Source of the DNA: Rotaria macrura
Lineage: Eukaryota > Rotifera > Eurotatoria > Philodinida > Philodinidae
Reading direction: 5' to 3'
NCBI GenBank assembly: GCA_900239685.1
Contig: OENT01000720.1
Coordinates: 18,266-82,265 of the forward strand
DNA length: 64,000 bases
The first letter of the stretch is position 1. Each line of letters begins with the position of its first letter. The notes under the pieces were generated by a model. That model worked only from the letters and a program-made list of their open reading frames with translations. It had not been told where the DNA came from and searched no databases. This document shows, one piece after another, positions 1 to 14,400 of the stretch. Both the position numbers and the translations under genes were made by a program.

Positions 1-1545
1 TTAGAACATATTCTCGTGCATGATTAGCGCGTTCGGTATAGATTGAATCAACAATTATATTTGCTTGTTCAAATATAGGTAAAACTTTTTTATTATAAAC
101 AGTTCGTGCATTACCTTAAATTATAATTTCATCATAAAATATGATAAACACAAATTTTCTATTTAACTATCGAGAGCCGAAAATTTCGATTGGCTATTCA
201 AATACAATCAATTAACGTTTGATCTTATCTTTCTTTATGATTAAGTTACTATCTTAAATAGATTTCATTGCTATTACTACATAATGTCACACTACAATCA
301 AGTTTTCCCATAAGTATTCGTTGTGATTCGAATCAAACTATGGGGAATTGTAAAAAACACGAATATTTTATGACTAAGCAATTTAAAATTAGCATTGAAT
401 ATCATTCACGTTGAAGTCATTCGTTTTACTTCATCAATATAAAACCATGTTAACCTTTCATTCAATACGCTTGAGAATGATAATGGAAAAGTGCTAGAAA
501 GCGTTTATTTTCTTAGATCTAATAGATATATTCATTGTCTTCTGTAGAAAGGAGTATCTTATGCCATCAAAAAAAGAAGAAAGAGAAAAAGTCAATTTTC
601 CTAGTAACCTGTCCTTGGTTACTGACGTTAGATTGATTCCAGAAAACTTATGCACGTGACTTTATACCCATCAGAATTCGAACCCGAAGTATTTCGAGTG
701 GCTGTGTCTGTATGTAACTGTGGTTCATTCTTGAGACTTTTTTACTCATAAACTTGCATTTCAATCTTACTTCTGTTGCACACAGAAGAAAGAAAAAATC
801 AATGTTTCTATTAAATGTCAGTGTTTGACTTACCTTTGCCTGATAATGGATTAACAAAAGATAATAAACGATGTGGTCTGTGTTTTAATGTTGATAAGCA
901 TAGATTAAGATTTGCATATAATTCATTAGCTAAATCTTCACTGTCCATTTCCAGTTCTAAACATTTAATATCCCAGTGTATTGAATCCGATACATCAATA
1001 TATTTTATTTTGATTAATGTCTTAAATAGTAATACGACATTACTATCTTTATTCGATGATAATGAAGAAAACAATCTTTTAAAACTAAACTGTTGACGTT
1101 TTGAACTAAGCTGATCATTTATTGTTGTCAACATAATATCACTTGATTGTTCGGAGTGTCCAGTAGCGGAACCAGTGGAAGAATTTACATTTTTCCTCGA
1201 TGAATCTGTTGACAAAGTATGTAAACTATTAGTGAAATTTCCATTGAATTTCCTTGATGATGATGTTTTCTGTTCCACATTCAGTAAGTAGTTAAGAGGT
1301 ATTGCTTCAGGTATATAATTAGTTGTTATTTTCTCATTCAATAATTCAAAATTGAGACGTGTTAACGAAGGTCGGATATGGTTTATTGGAATGTTAATAC
1401 CTGTTATTTCGTATAAATCGTTTCCTCTATGAATATTTGTTGGTGTTGCTGTCTCGAAATCATCATTTCTATCATCTACATATACACGTAGACGATAGAA
1501 ATTATTTTTAATAAAACATGTTGTGGAATATAAAATGGACGGCAT
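1..1545 (-). CDS. CERK: Ceramide kinase, 5' part of gene (partial at window edge)
   Basis: Ceramide kinase phosphorylates ceramide to ceramide-1-phosphate at internal membranes. Exon 1 (1545-834) encodes 237 residues starting MPSILYST. This N-terminal region corresponds to the PH-like part of the family and ends in the start of the lipid-kinase catalytic domain, with the nucleotide-binding motif RLLSFVNPLSGKG. The exon stops at a GTAAGT donor inside the GKG triplet. After a 719-bp intron, exon 2 (114 to beyond base 1) continues in phase with NARTVYNKKVLPIFEQA and TERANHAREY, which match the family's 'KVAPLF...TERANHAKE' segment. The family usually has GGKG; here it is SGKG. The remaining catalytic exons lie outside the window. 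The start is the first ATG, in frame throughout the exon. The gene is head to head with STK36, 863 bp apart. I am confident of the family; diacylglycerol or sphingosine kinase are less good fits. Confidence 0.85.
115..833 (-). other. Intron 1 of ceramide kinase gene
   Basis: This 719-bp intron has a GTAAGT donor and a TTTAAG acceptor. I see no coding exon, RNA gene or clear repeat in it. Confidence 0.7.
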
Positions 1546-2408
1546 TTAGCAATTTTCTTTTTTGAAAATAGAAAATAATTAACAATGTTAATTTTGATTT
1601 ACCAAAGCAGATTGGGTTTTTATATGTACAATATTACACTGGCCGGAACTTGTCGTATTGTCGTTGATTTATATACAATGACATTGTAAGTAATTGTTAG
1701 GGCTAGAACGAACAAAAACAAATCACTCATAGAAAAATAGGTGAACAATCATACAAAAAGCGTTGTCAATCATATATGAAATGCAACGCTAGTCTTGAAA
1801 CGTGCGTTTATTACATCGAAGCAAAAGTAAAAAGAAAAACAATGTCTATCCTTTGGTTCTGGTTGCTTTGCTTTTTAGATTATTTTCCTGTGAAATATGC
1901 TGACACATATTTCTTTAGTCTGATTTATTTTGTACTGTTTGAAGAAATAGAAGGTATCTTAACAAAAAAACTTCTTATTATTATCTCTTCTCGAATCAAT
2001 TTATGTACTCGTAATAAAACTATCTTCGAATTTAAATCGCGAAAAGAACACATTTATTGATATTAAAGAAAACAATGATAAATAAAGAACGAATAATATT
2101 TGATTGAATGAATGACGCTTTCTTTTGGTTGTGTGATGTAGCTGTTATTCAAGAACAATATTGAAACTAAGCAATCCTCATGAAGAGACAGATGGCGTTT
2201 TGAATTAAAGTTTTTTTTTGTTAATTTCAAAACCAAAGTCTACATTAGATTTTCTTTTGATTAGTTTTATTGCAAATAGATAAATATTTTCATCTGAATG
2301 TATGAATTTAAAATCCTAAGCAACACCCAACATCTACCACGAGCATGGCTGTAAAGTTCACCTTTTCATACTTTCACAAATCGAAAGTTGATTGACAAGT
2401 TCAATACT
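1546..2408. promoter_or_regulatory. Divergent intergenic region between CERK and STK36
   Basis: These 863 bases separate the two divergent start codons and must hold both 5' leaders and probably both promoters. I see no TATA-like element I would trust, no repeat and no additional reading frame with coding character. Confidence 0.4.
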
Positions 2409-5400
2409 ATGGAAAAATATATGATTATTTCGCCTATTGGCGAGGGCTCTTTTGCTAAAGTGTATCGTGGTCGAGAAAAATATACTGGACGAGTCTGTAT
2501 TTTTATTTCGATCAATAGAATTCAAATGTTTTGCGACTTATTTTTCTCGTTGTCAGGATGTTGCTTTAAAATTTATTTCAAAATTAGGTAAAACAGAAAA
2601 AGATTTATATTTCTTACGACGTGAAATTGACATACTTCGAAAAATGAAGCATGAAAATATTGTTGATATGATCAATAGTTTTGAAACAAATAACGAAGTA
2701 ATTATCCATGTTTATCAAATATTTAACATAAAATATTGAATTTTATTTTAAGATTGTTGTTGTCACAGAACGGGGTCTTGCTGATCTTTATCAATTGTTG
2801 GAAGATGACGTCAGTTTACCTGAGGAAACAGTATGGAAAATTAAGTGATACGTTTGAAAATAACTTTTATTTCCAATTTATGATAGGTACAAAAAATAGC
2901 TTGTCAATTAGTATCGGCTCTTTATTACTTGCATTCTCACCGTGTACTTCATCGAGGTTTGTTTTATTTTTGTTATTAATTATGAAAATAAAAGATCATA
3001 TTCTATAGATATGAAACCACAAAATATTTTAATTTTTCCTGGAGGAAAAGTAAAATTATGTGATTTTGGGTAAGTTAACATGTCGATTGATGACTTAGTT
3101 TCTACTTGAAATTAATTTAGCTTTGCACGTAATATGACGATGGAAACAATGGTCTTAACATCCATTAAAGTAGACACCAACTTTAGGAATTGATTGTTTT
3201 TTATTTCAATATTATTAGGGAACTCCTTTATATATGTGTCCAGAACTTGTTGATGAAAAACCTTATGATCATTCCGCAGACTTATGGTAAGATTGATGTG
3301 CACGATGAAGTTTCAGATGTGTTATATGAGAACATCAAGTATACTGTTGGATGCGATTGATCCTCACAGAAATGTACAAAATAGAAATGTTTTCAGAAAA
3401 CTTGTACAACTTGACATTATCGTACGAAGGAAGATAAAACCGAGAGAAGAATTTAATATGAAGGTTTTGTAATTGAATACGTGAATTGTTCGAACACAAG
3501 ACTATCTTGAGCTATACAACGATAGTCTTATCAAAACATTTATCATTAGAGATCTTTGAGGAACTTCATGCTCGTTTTCGAACGTACCCATGTGAATGAT
3601 CTTATAGCTTAAAACTTCGAAGTACCATGAATTGATGATATCGAATCAATATTTCCCCCTGTATATATCTAGTTTAACTTCAAATAGTAGAAGTAGTATT
3701 GGTTTCATTATTTTTCATGTGACAAGATGAAAAATAAATATTACTGGACATTGATGGGTACAGTCTTTTTGTTAGATCAGAGTCGTGGCATAGAAGTTAA
3801 AAATTCTCTAAGCATGTGATATACTGAAGATTTGCATTGGAAAGATCCTTATGTATTTAATGCTATTCTTTTGCATCTCAACAAGAAATAAATATCATGT
3901 TCTTTGAACCATGCAATGAATTCTATCAGATCAACTAGAACTTTCTTCAAATTAAAAAATTCAACGAATTTCTTTAGTTTGCCAGAAAAAAAAGAGTAAT
4001 TCTAGTTCGAAAAAATATGCATACTATTTGATTCTGGCACTCTAAAATAAAAATAGAGAAGCTACTATCCTTTTTATTATGAAACGATTTTTCGTTTTCG
4101 AAATTCTGCTACGGACAATTTTCTTGAAAACATTTTCAGCTAAATTCAATAAAAATTGGTTCATTTGATACCTCTTCAAAATACACATTAGACTAGTAGA
4201 ATTCTTGAAGATTCATTTTCTAAATAAAAAGTGAAAATCGGTATAGATATATTTTTCATTAGAAAATATCCGTCGTTATGGAATTGAGTATCTCGCTTGT
4301 AGATCATTGAAATGTTTTCTGCTTGTCACATTACGCAAGAATAAGTATTCATATTGTTGATTTATATCGGATCAGGAAACGACTTTCAGTAACTGTTTAT
4401 TCTTATTTACACAGAATTAGTTACGAAAAAATAACTCTTCTTTTTACACTTTCACTATCCGAACAAACCCGAAAATCAATATGGCTAAACGTTGAAGCCT
4501 TGGTAGCGGACGATCTTTATTTCAAAAATGATTAGCTTCACTATTCACAGCTCAGCGGAAGCTATGTTATACAAATAGTTTCAATCCAAATACGATAAAA
4601 CAGTTGCTAATGTTCCCGTTTGAATATTTATTTCAATTGTTTTCTTGTACTGTTTGTTTGATCAGATTTCTCATGGAAATCCCGTATCAAATAATAGATA
4701 TTCACAAAAAAAAGATATAATTCTATCACAAACAGACGCCGAGTTAAATCAATATATAGAGCAACTTGTTGTTCAGCTTTCACTCATCGATAAATTGAAT
4801 AACCTTTCCGTACGTCATAATTTTCAGTAAATCAAACTTGTTAAGCTAGAAGATGCGTGTATGTTCACAGTGAGATTGAATATCATCAAAGAACTTATGC
4901 AAATAAAACCTATATACACTCAGTTCACAGAAGAAAGAGAAAAGCGTATAATTTCATTTTTCACATCCACCTCACCCTCTGAAGTTTAATTTATGGCAAA
5001 CCTTCTTTTGCTTTCCTCATCCCATTGGATACGTTTAATGAATGCTTTACAAGAGAAATACTTTATTTTAAATTCAACGCTTCCGTCAAATAGCCTACGA
5101 TTCTTCGTTCGTAGATGAAAGAATCCAGCGGGGGTTATCGTTTCATTTGAAGATGACAATATTGTTCGTGAAAGACGACGAGAAATAATCATTTCGTCTC
5201 GATATATGCATGTCTTTAAATTAGGCCACATGAATGGCTACTGAATACAGCATGTTAATTTTGGTAGTTGGTTCGAGTAGTGCCTGCCAGTGTAGTGTGT
5301 TTATACGTGCTGCACTTTTCGATAACCATAGTCAGCAGACTAGGATGTCGTCAACAAACAAACAAACAAACAATCAATTCTCATTTATTCTTTCGCATCA

Positions 5401-8400
5401 TGTCGCGACACACACATTGATAGGAATTAGGTAATGGAAGATTTTTTCTTTTGTAAGAAATCGTCTGTATCTGATAAAAACTGATGAATAAAACTGCCAA
5501 CGATTGCTTATCAACTATTTGATGACTTATTTCTAGGGCACTCGGATGTATATTGTACGAAGTTTATCATGGTAAACCTCCATTTTTTACTAACAACGTG
5601 TTTCATTTGATAAAAATGATCGGAAAAGGTATTCGATGCTTGCTTTTCTCTGAATAGTATTTACCAATCAGAGAATTTATCATTTCAGAATCTGTAAAGT
5701 GGCCGAAACCAATAAGTTCAGATATGCGCAATTTTCTAGAAGGTCTTCTTACGAAAGATTCGACTCAGCGTTTGACGTGGCCCGACTTATTACATCATCC
5801 GTTCGTTCGAACAGGCGTTAAAGGTTAACAAATAATTTCTTCATTCTCATGACATTGAATTAAATAAAATCTTATTTTTATGTTTCAGTTCCACTTTTAA
5901 CTGAGTCAATTGTTGGCCCATTAACTCAACCACCTACTGAAGAACAAAAAATTTTAAAACAACAGCAAATAAAAGCGAAAGGTGTTTCACGAGGTCCTTC
6001 GAAACTTCTCTCTAAATTTATGCCAGATGAACATAGAAAAGTAAGCATTTATTCTAAAGTCAATAAACATCTGTGTGGTTGGTTTTGCATTATCGCGTTG
6101 ATGATTGCATATTTAAAATATTTTTTCACAAAATTCGCTAGTAAACTATTCGTTTTATTCAGTACAAATAATTAAGCTTACATTTGGCAAATCATTAATC
6201 GAAATACGGCAATACTAATTTAGTAGGAATTCAATTTTTATTGATGTTTTGTACCTGTATCGGACCGTTATTGTTTATCGATTCTCAAAGTTTTTATTTT
6301 TATAAATATCAGTAGTTCAATGCTTGTCGAAATTTTTCAGATATCTTTTTCTATCGAACGAAACAGCTTAGTTGTATTGTTACAACTGTTCTTTCGAAGC
6401 ATCAAGATCATTTGAGAAAAAATTGTCTTTTGATGTTTCCATTCGTTCAAAAGTTTAACAGGTCGACATTAGTGGTTTAGTCGATGAAATATTTTTTGAA
6501 GATGTGTGGTTTCTAAACATTGAAAGTATCAAGGTGAATTCTTTTATCAGCTCGTGAGAAATCGAATTTTTTGGCAAAGTCAAACAAAACACAAAAGCGT
6601 ACCTGAATCGCATGGGGTATATATTTCTTTGATAACATGAGCTACAGTAGAAGCCCATCTTCGTGCATGCCGACAAGCCTGTCTTTCGTTGCAGTCGAAG
6701 AAAACTCGATTGTCATATATGTTGGTAAAGAGATTTTCTTTACAAATACCTTTTCATATTCTCAATTCTTATTCCGCAGTATATGACTTGTATGAATAAG
6801 TTAATAATAATCTATTTCAACTGTTTACCTATCAGCTCACCAGTATTAAAAAGGCTCGATTTTTCCGAAAATAATTAATACATATCTTCTCAAAACTCAT
6901 GATCTGAAGTCTAATAGTGTTTCAACTGATCGTTGCTATATATGGACAAATATAATATCTTGTGTAAGTGAGTATCTACAATCAACCGTACTAAATCTAA
7001 TGAGAAAGACTCATTTGAACGACCAGAAAAGTTTTCATCCAAAGTTATATTCTCAGTCAATGGGAGAAACATGACAGCTGTTAAAGACTTGTCATAATTT
7101 AGAAGTTCTTTATACATACATCGCATTAGTTTAGTCTAAATCTCAGCTACTTATACTAATCTTTGTGTGATGAATTAACAAGCGCATGAGACCAGTTTTT
7201 GTCAAACGTGTTCTTTAAAAACTTGACTAACTCACTAATGTAATAATTTTATAATTAACATACTGCGATTCGAATAAAAACTACTGTAATTTGTAAAGGA
7301 TGCGCAGAAATCACCTGGCAATAAAGACAAGAATCCAAAGAAGTCTAAAATTCCAACAGCTCAACACAATGAAGTTGTACCGACATCGAATCCACCAGCA
7401 GCGATCGCGCCGGCACCGGCACCAGTAGTCAATCAATCGGATCTTGTAGCAGATTCATTAACGATTCAAGAGGATAAATTTGCTACTGCACGCGAAAATG
7501 TTCAATCACCTACATTAACAAATCGAACAATAGAAGAGCAGCAAATCGAACAATATGCTGAACAAATTGAAACGATGTCAAATGAAGAACTAATTAATTT
7601 AATTCATCAAGAATCATTTTATAAACTATTTGAAAAAGTTCAAACAACAATTTTAGCTAAACTGTTAGAATGCACATTAAATGGAGCTTCGTTCTACAGA
7701 AATATAATGAAAATTATTCGATTTATATTACAATCTGATATTGATCCGAATATAATTATATCATTTACCAATTCAATCCATACACCGGATTTATCAATGA
7801 AACATCTTAAATCTATTTTAGATCATCAAACAATAAGAAAAGAAGTATTGAAATAGCTTTTAATTTGTTGTTTTTATTACATACGTCCTGTTAAACACTG
7901 TTTCTTCATAGTACTATCTTTTAATTCAGTACCGAAAATTGAGTAAAACTTGATTTTTTTTCACGTGATTTCTCGCTCATGAAGCGCTTGATGAGTCGTT
8001 CAGGCAAATCTTGAAAATCTATATAATTTTCTCTTTCAAAGAAAACGATGAGTACTCTGTTGGTTTTCAGTTAAGATGTCTATGAGCCAAAATTTATGAA
8101 GGATTTTCTCTAAGTAACTATTGCATTGTAGAGAAAGTTCTCCAGGAGACTCTGATCTTAAGATAAGTGCTTCGTAATAAATTTGAACACTCGATATATA
8201 TGACTGATCAAAACGAACATCGTGTTTGAAATAATGATTGAGAATATTGCGGACTTGAATACACAGTAGAAATTTTCTTGATAATACTTGAAATTCGTTA
8301 GCATACGTGATACTTTTGAATTTTAATTACAGCCATGGTTTGCTCATATTCTTTATGACATATTAATTGTTGTACGTCTTTGGTTTGAATTAATAACTGC

Positions 8401-11400
8401 TTATACATTACAACAATTAGATGAAGAACAATGTAAATTTTATCTACTCATGTCCCATGAATTTCTTGAACAAACATATATGATATTAAATATTGCACCG
8501 TCATTAGATTATACAATTTGTTGTGAAACATTAATGATATTGATCATTCTTTGTGAATCGTATGAAGATGCATCACCAATACTTTGCCAAGCTTGGTATG
8601 ACCCTGTACGTTTAGAAAAATGTCAAATGTGGACAGCTATTGCACAGTTAATTACAACAAGTTTTAAATCAGACAGTATGCTATGAAACTATTTTCTCGT
8701 TTTCTTATTATAATACTAATGTAAAAATTCTTTCTTAGATTCAAATATTGAAATTTATAATGAAACATTAATGTATACCGTTGCTGTTATGGCTGCACTT
8801 ACTTACCCATCACAATGTTTACCAGAAGAATTACTTGACGCTAAAATCAAAGTAATCTACAAAACTTAATTATTAAATTCTAACAAGTCAAAAATCAGCA
8901 CGTTCATTTTACTATCGTTATTATGAAATTTGCTAAATGATGAGTTGCTTTTAAATAGATTTCTAAACATAACGTTGTCTATAATAAGTGAAGAACGCCC
9001 TAAAACAAGATCATGCTAATAACTTGTCACAAGCAGTAAACGATTTCTTAGAAGTACTTCAAGATGTAGAATTAGTACTTGTCAGCACTGTCGGTTTACC
9101 CTACTGTGTACTTGCTAGAGCCTATAAGGGGTTCTCATCAGACTTCAGACATTTTCGAAGCTAATAAAATAGAATCATACAACATTAATCAATCAAGCTC
9201 ACATTTGAATCCAAAAAGATACAAGAAGCAAGGGATTGTATCTTTAAAATTATGACATGAACACACTGTAATTTTGATCTTACTCTGTATCATAAGCAAG
9301 CATGGCATTCATGTTAATTTTAACATTGAGAGTCTCAATTTGAGACTCGATGCTGATCTCCTCGCCTATATAAACTTCCCTCTTTCATACAGAGACAGAT
9401 GGATTTACAGAGTAAAGATCCTTTTCTCTGCCGTGATCTTAAATGGGTCATTGATACTTTTACATTACGAAACTCTCTATTCTTTTTCAAATCGCTCTTC
9501 ATACAACCGTATTCAGTAATTAGGAAAGTAAGCACTCTGTTTTATCAAGTAATCTATACCTATTATTTCTGTGTTGCGATCGCACCTAAACACTCGTATT
9601 TGAAGAAACCAAACTGGAAGGCTCCAAATAACAATCTCACACAGAAACTCTCGTGTCGTTACCATTGATACTTTATGCTTGGATATTTCCCTACAAATGA
9701 GATAGTACAGATAAAGTTTATTTAGTGAACTTTTCAGTATACTTTGATCAAAATGTGCATAAATGATCACACAAATCAGAGCAACAAGTATTCACCCTTC
9801 AATAAAGGCGGAGACGTCTTCGCTGATTCATGTTCGAAATCTGATGCTGCCGTTTCATCTAATGATCTGAGAACAGATTAAAAAATTTAATACGATTTCA
9901 GAAGCGACCGTTCAAACCTAGTGCGAATTAATTGCTTTATGATGTAACGATATTGACAGATAAACAACTTTAGCAGGAGGATAGCGGTAGGATCGTCAAT
10001 TTTTACGTCTTTATCTGCTTTTAAAGGCATCATAAATACTCGCAATTTTCGCCGTAAAATTTACCACTAGGATTTGTTCGTATGAGTCTTCAAAAGTTCC
10101 TACAGTTACTATCTAATTAGGTCTATGATATTTCAACAAATTCGATACGACCAAATACTCTGCAATTTTTGAAGATTTACTTTTATGAGAAAATTTTAAT
10201 GTCTGTTTTATCACTCTGTTTAAGTTTGCTGGATCAATAAAGAATTTCTCATCTTCCTATTTTAATGAAAATAAATTCATGCATCGATGCAAACTTGTAA
10301 GACTTCAACAGATTCATAAAATTAGAAACATCTATCAACATGTCACCGGTTCTTGTATTTATTTTTGTCTATTTTCGTTATGAACGCATCATTTTCAGCA
10401 ATTGGTTTTCCGACAAGAAGTGGCATTGATTGAGATTCATTGAAATGATGGTTCCTTATAAGGAACTAGTTTCATCAGAAAATCGAAGTTTGCCTTTAAA
10501 GCTCTATATCTGTCATGAAACAATTCTAGAGTCCGAATGCGACCTTTATTTGGTGAAGAACGATCTGAAAGGAGGGTTGAAGCGAGTTGAGGACGTAATT
10601 TACACCCGACCGTCACGTTCCTCCTGCAGACGATGAAAGACAAACTTTTAAGGTAGTAACTGAAATCATATAAAATTGACATCTTATTCGAGTTTATTCG
10701 TAAAATTTTATCATTGAAGATTTTTATCGTCAAGTAAGTAATGATAAAGAAGCATACAACCGTATATAGAATAACAGACCAATTTTAGGGGATTAGTAGC
10801 AATGGGTACATCGGATTACACAGTTTAATCAAGCGAGAGTAGCTCTAACAACTTTTTTAAAAATATAGTGAAAATACGAATAGCTGCCAGATTAGAGTTT
10901 GCATATACGAGAAGAATTGAAGAGCAATTTTTATTATGTAACTATTTCTAGTTGGTCATTTTTTTCATTGCTCTTAGTTATAGTTCATCGAGGAGAAACA
11001 ACTGAACTTGGAATATAATGTCACATGAATCGCGAAAATCTTTTGAAGTCATCTGAAATATTGAAACCTGATGTTTTACCTTGACAATAATAATGGTTGA
11101 CAGTCCGCTATTTAGCAAAAGCACTTTTTTAGTCATATAAAAGCCTTTAGTCTTGTGCTAATATATTGTAGCTCTTGCTGATTTAGTTCTAAAACACTAA
11201 TTATCATTGAACGTAAGCTAATGAATAAAAAAAAGAAATAAGCGACATAGTTAACGATCATTATGACGTCGAGGTACATTGAATGCTAAATTTAATCATA
11301 GTGTAACTGACATTTTTAAGTCTCAGATTTTATGGTAAAGATTTATCATGATTAAAATTAAAATTAATTTGTTTAGGTAGCGAATTCTCTTGCATCAAAA

Positions 11401-14400
11401 TTACTCGATTTAAATTATTCATCATTTCGTGAAGTTTGGATAGGTCAATTTCGTACACCTAAATGTACTTCAAATATTCTCAAAGTAAAACACAACACAG
11501 AATTTTATGATTTTTTCGAATATATGCACAAGACGATTTTCCTACTTCAGGCTATGTATGGTATGTGTTTGTCAACGCCACGTTTTAGTGCATTTCTTTT
11601 CGATGGATCATTTCTATCAAATGAACTTATTAGTTTACTTCGTGGTCAGGTATAGTTGATCAATTACACAATTATGTCGTATGAGTATTCTTATTTTTAC
11701 TCCACTAGATAGCAATAGAGGAATCAGACTTTGATGAAGCTATTGAATTATCAATTCATATAAGTACTGTTTTAATTAAACAAATTATATTACAATAGTA
11801 AGCATTATCGTTAAAATTTACATGTCACTTGCCGTATGTTTGCTATTTTATAGTGATAACAATGAACGAATCGATCTAAGAAATCAACCAACAATAAAAG
11901 ATGATAGAAAGTTTGAAAAGTATGCTATGATTTGAATTATTAGAATCGAAATGGAATTCATAAATAATGTCCATGAACTAACTAGAATTTATTTTAAAAA
12001 TTGTTAACATGCTCAACATCCTACAATTTGATGACAGTCGATTCAGAAGACTAAACTATGTAAACTAAGTTCGCACGATTTTAACAAAGTAGTAATAGTT
12101 TGCCCCGAACACTAGGCATCAATTTCAAATATAATTTTTCGGTGCTATATGGACAGAATGTTAGGATTACACATATACATACGCCCAAAAATTGTGCTGA
12201 CCAGCATTCTCGAAGGAGCTGGAAACTAGTCTAAATTTTTAAGAGCATATCTTAGTAATATAATGCTTCTCATGAGCCGATTTCATCCGGGCGAACTGGT
12301 CAAATAAATAGTAATCACCTGTCAGAGTTCATAGATTCGAGCCAAGAAAGAAAATTATTTCGATTTAGTACTGCGTATCAATAGCCAAGAAATCACGAGC
12401 TTATGCACATCGATCTACCTAGAAGAGCCTATAGTTATCCAGCTAGTTTCAGTTTCACATTTTATGACGTACCATAAAGTTGAATCACTTTCTCGAAACG
12501 AACCAGAGCAAATATCCATGAACACGAGATCTATATGATTTATCTGGAGTGAATGTCGCTACGATAATGCGTAGTTACGACACAGTAATTTTCAATATGT
12601 CCAACGATCCATCAGTCTTAGCACTATGGAGCAGGCTTCCTGCAGTAATCTCTTCTTCTCTACTTTATATAGTCATCATTCTACATCGGTATTTTCAAGA
12701 CATACACAAATGTAGATGTGTGAACAAAGCTGGGCGTAATACTTCAGCATATGGGCATGCGGTCCTATGATACAAGTTGTCTCACAGAACTACTTGTGTC
12801 ATAATAATACACTTGGAAAAAGTAGAAGAATGATATAGCCAATCGTTTGAGAGAAATCGATGTGTGAACCCGATTCTTTTGCAGGAACCTATAATAAACG
12901 TTGAATAATAGATAAAAGCCATGGAAGAAACTAGTGACTTCTTATCATCCAATGGTGTTTCTTGTTCCAAGGAAGAAAATGTTTTACTGAATCTTTGACA
13001 TGCAACGAATCCACGTAATTGTCACTAGCACAACCCTAGCATTATTGTGTTGGGATGGACAGGTTCATTGAACATTTTATTTTGTGGCACTAAAGCTTGA
13101 CTATCTTACGTTTTTGAACATTTCTTATGTATCAGATCTAGAAGAATAAAAGCCGAAGATTTCCCCGGTAGGTAAGATTCAGCCGTTGTTTCATATCTAT
13201 TGTGAACATCAACTTTTAGTTTTTGAGCTTGAAATGAGAGCATTTTACGACAAAAATGAATCTGTTACTTTTATAACAAAGTAGTCCTGCATCATAGTTT
13301 AATATCGGTCCAAACAAAAGCATTATAGACATTCAAACTTTTAACGCGTTTCCATCAACTAGTCTTAGCTAAATTGAATAAAATTTCAACAGCAACTGTA
13401 ATCTGCACTATGTGATTTCGAAGAGAAGCGTCACAACAGAAAGATATACTTATGTTACCCAGATGTTGTTCGCCGGTAGAATCATGAAACTAAGTTAATC
13501 TTTAGTCATCAGCGAACCTTCTCTACATTATTCCAAATAATAATTGTACACCTGTGACGATGGGAATAATTTTACCGTTATTAGATAATTGCATTACCAG
13601 CTACTCGTTAACATTACGCTAACTTCCATTCCCTACTTAAGACCACGCAACCCTACCGTCTGTATTAGTATTCGTATAAAAATCCGCATATTTTTTATCG
13701 ATGTAAAAGAACTTACTTAGTAGAAAAAAAGAAAAGTTCAAACTTATCATATGTCAAAAACATTTCATTATTATGAGAAGAAGTTACACGATAAACGGTA
13801 GTTGGCGATTTCTGTTGATACGAGTTTCGAGTCGAAGTTTTACACAAGAATTTTACTCATTTCCCTGACATACCAGTGTCGAATATGATGAGATTGAACA
13901 AAAGTACTTACTAACAAAATGTCGAAGCATTTTATCAGTTTAACTTTCAACCTATTTATAGAGCTCCAGAGATGGCCTCTCTACCTCCATAGGAATAATA
14001 GTTTCTTGTCCATGGGACAAATGATTGTAATATGCCTGCCGGGTTTAATACGCTCCGACACGTTATGAGCAAGACTTTTAATAGGTGTTGAAAAATAATA
14101 AATACACCCAAATACTTGAGTCGTTTTCTACTATATTCCGATTCTTTGGTGCAGTTGTCCTAAATGCATCATCGATATGAACCGTGGTCCCGCCCTATTA
14201 CCAGAGATATTTACGCGATCGATGCCGAAATGAACATTCTCCTTTGCAATCACTCCATGATATCAAAACAATTCGATTATCGAGTGAGATGTGTAGCGTG
14301 TCCTAACCGCTGAAACAAGCGACAACTGTCTAGCTCTCTTGTCGAGTCTCCATCGAAATCTCAGTTTTTGGATAAAGACTGTTCGAGAGCAGTTTCAGTC

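Noticed and set aside
650-730. GGGTTCGAATTCTG on the minus strand, resembling a tRNA T-loop
   Set aside because: The flanking bases do not form a T-stem, and no acceptor, D or anticodon arm can be drawn at the right spacing.
815-1096. Plus-strand reading frame opposite the ceramide kinase exon
   Set aside because: It is the antisense shadow of a well-supported exon and has no similarity of its own.
2831-2850. Reading the STK36 kinase exon 3 on through VWKIK
   Set aside because: The GTATGG donor at 2831 joined to 2887 gives [20 protein letters not shown], which fits the Fused family, whereas reading on gives no usable junction.
7245-7856. TAG at the end of the STK36 linker exon as the gene's stop codon
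   Set aside because: A GTATTG donor a few codons earlier joins in phase to 8333, and the downstream exons continue the STK36 match to a total length typical of the family.
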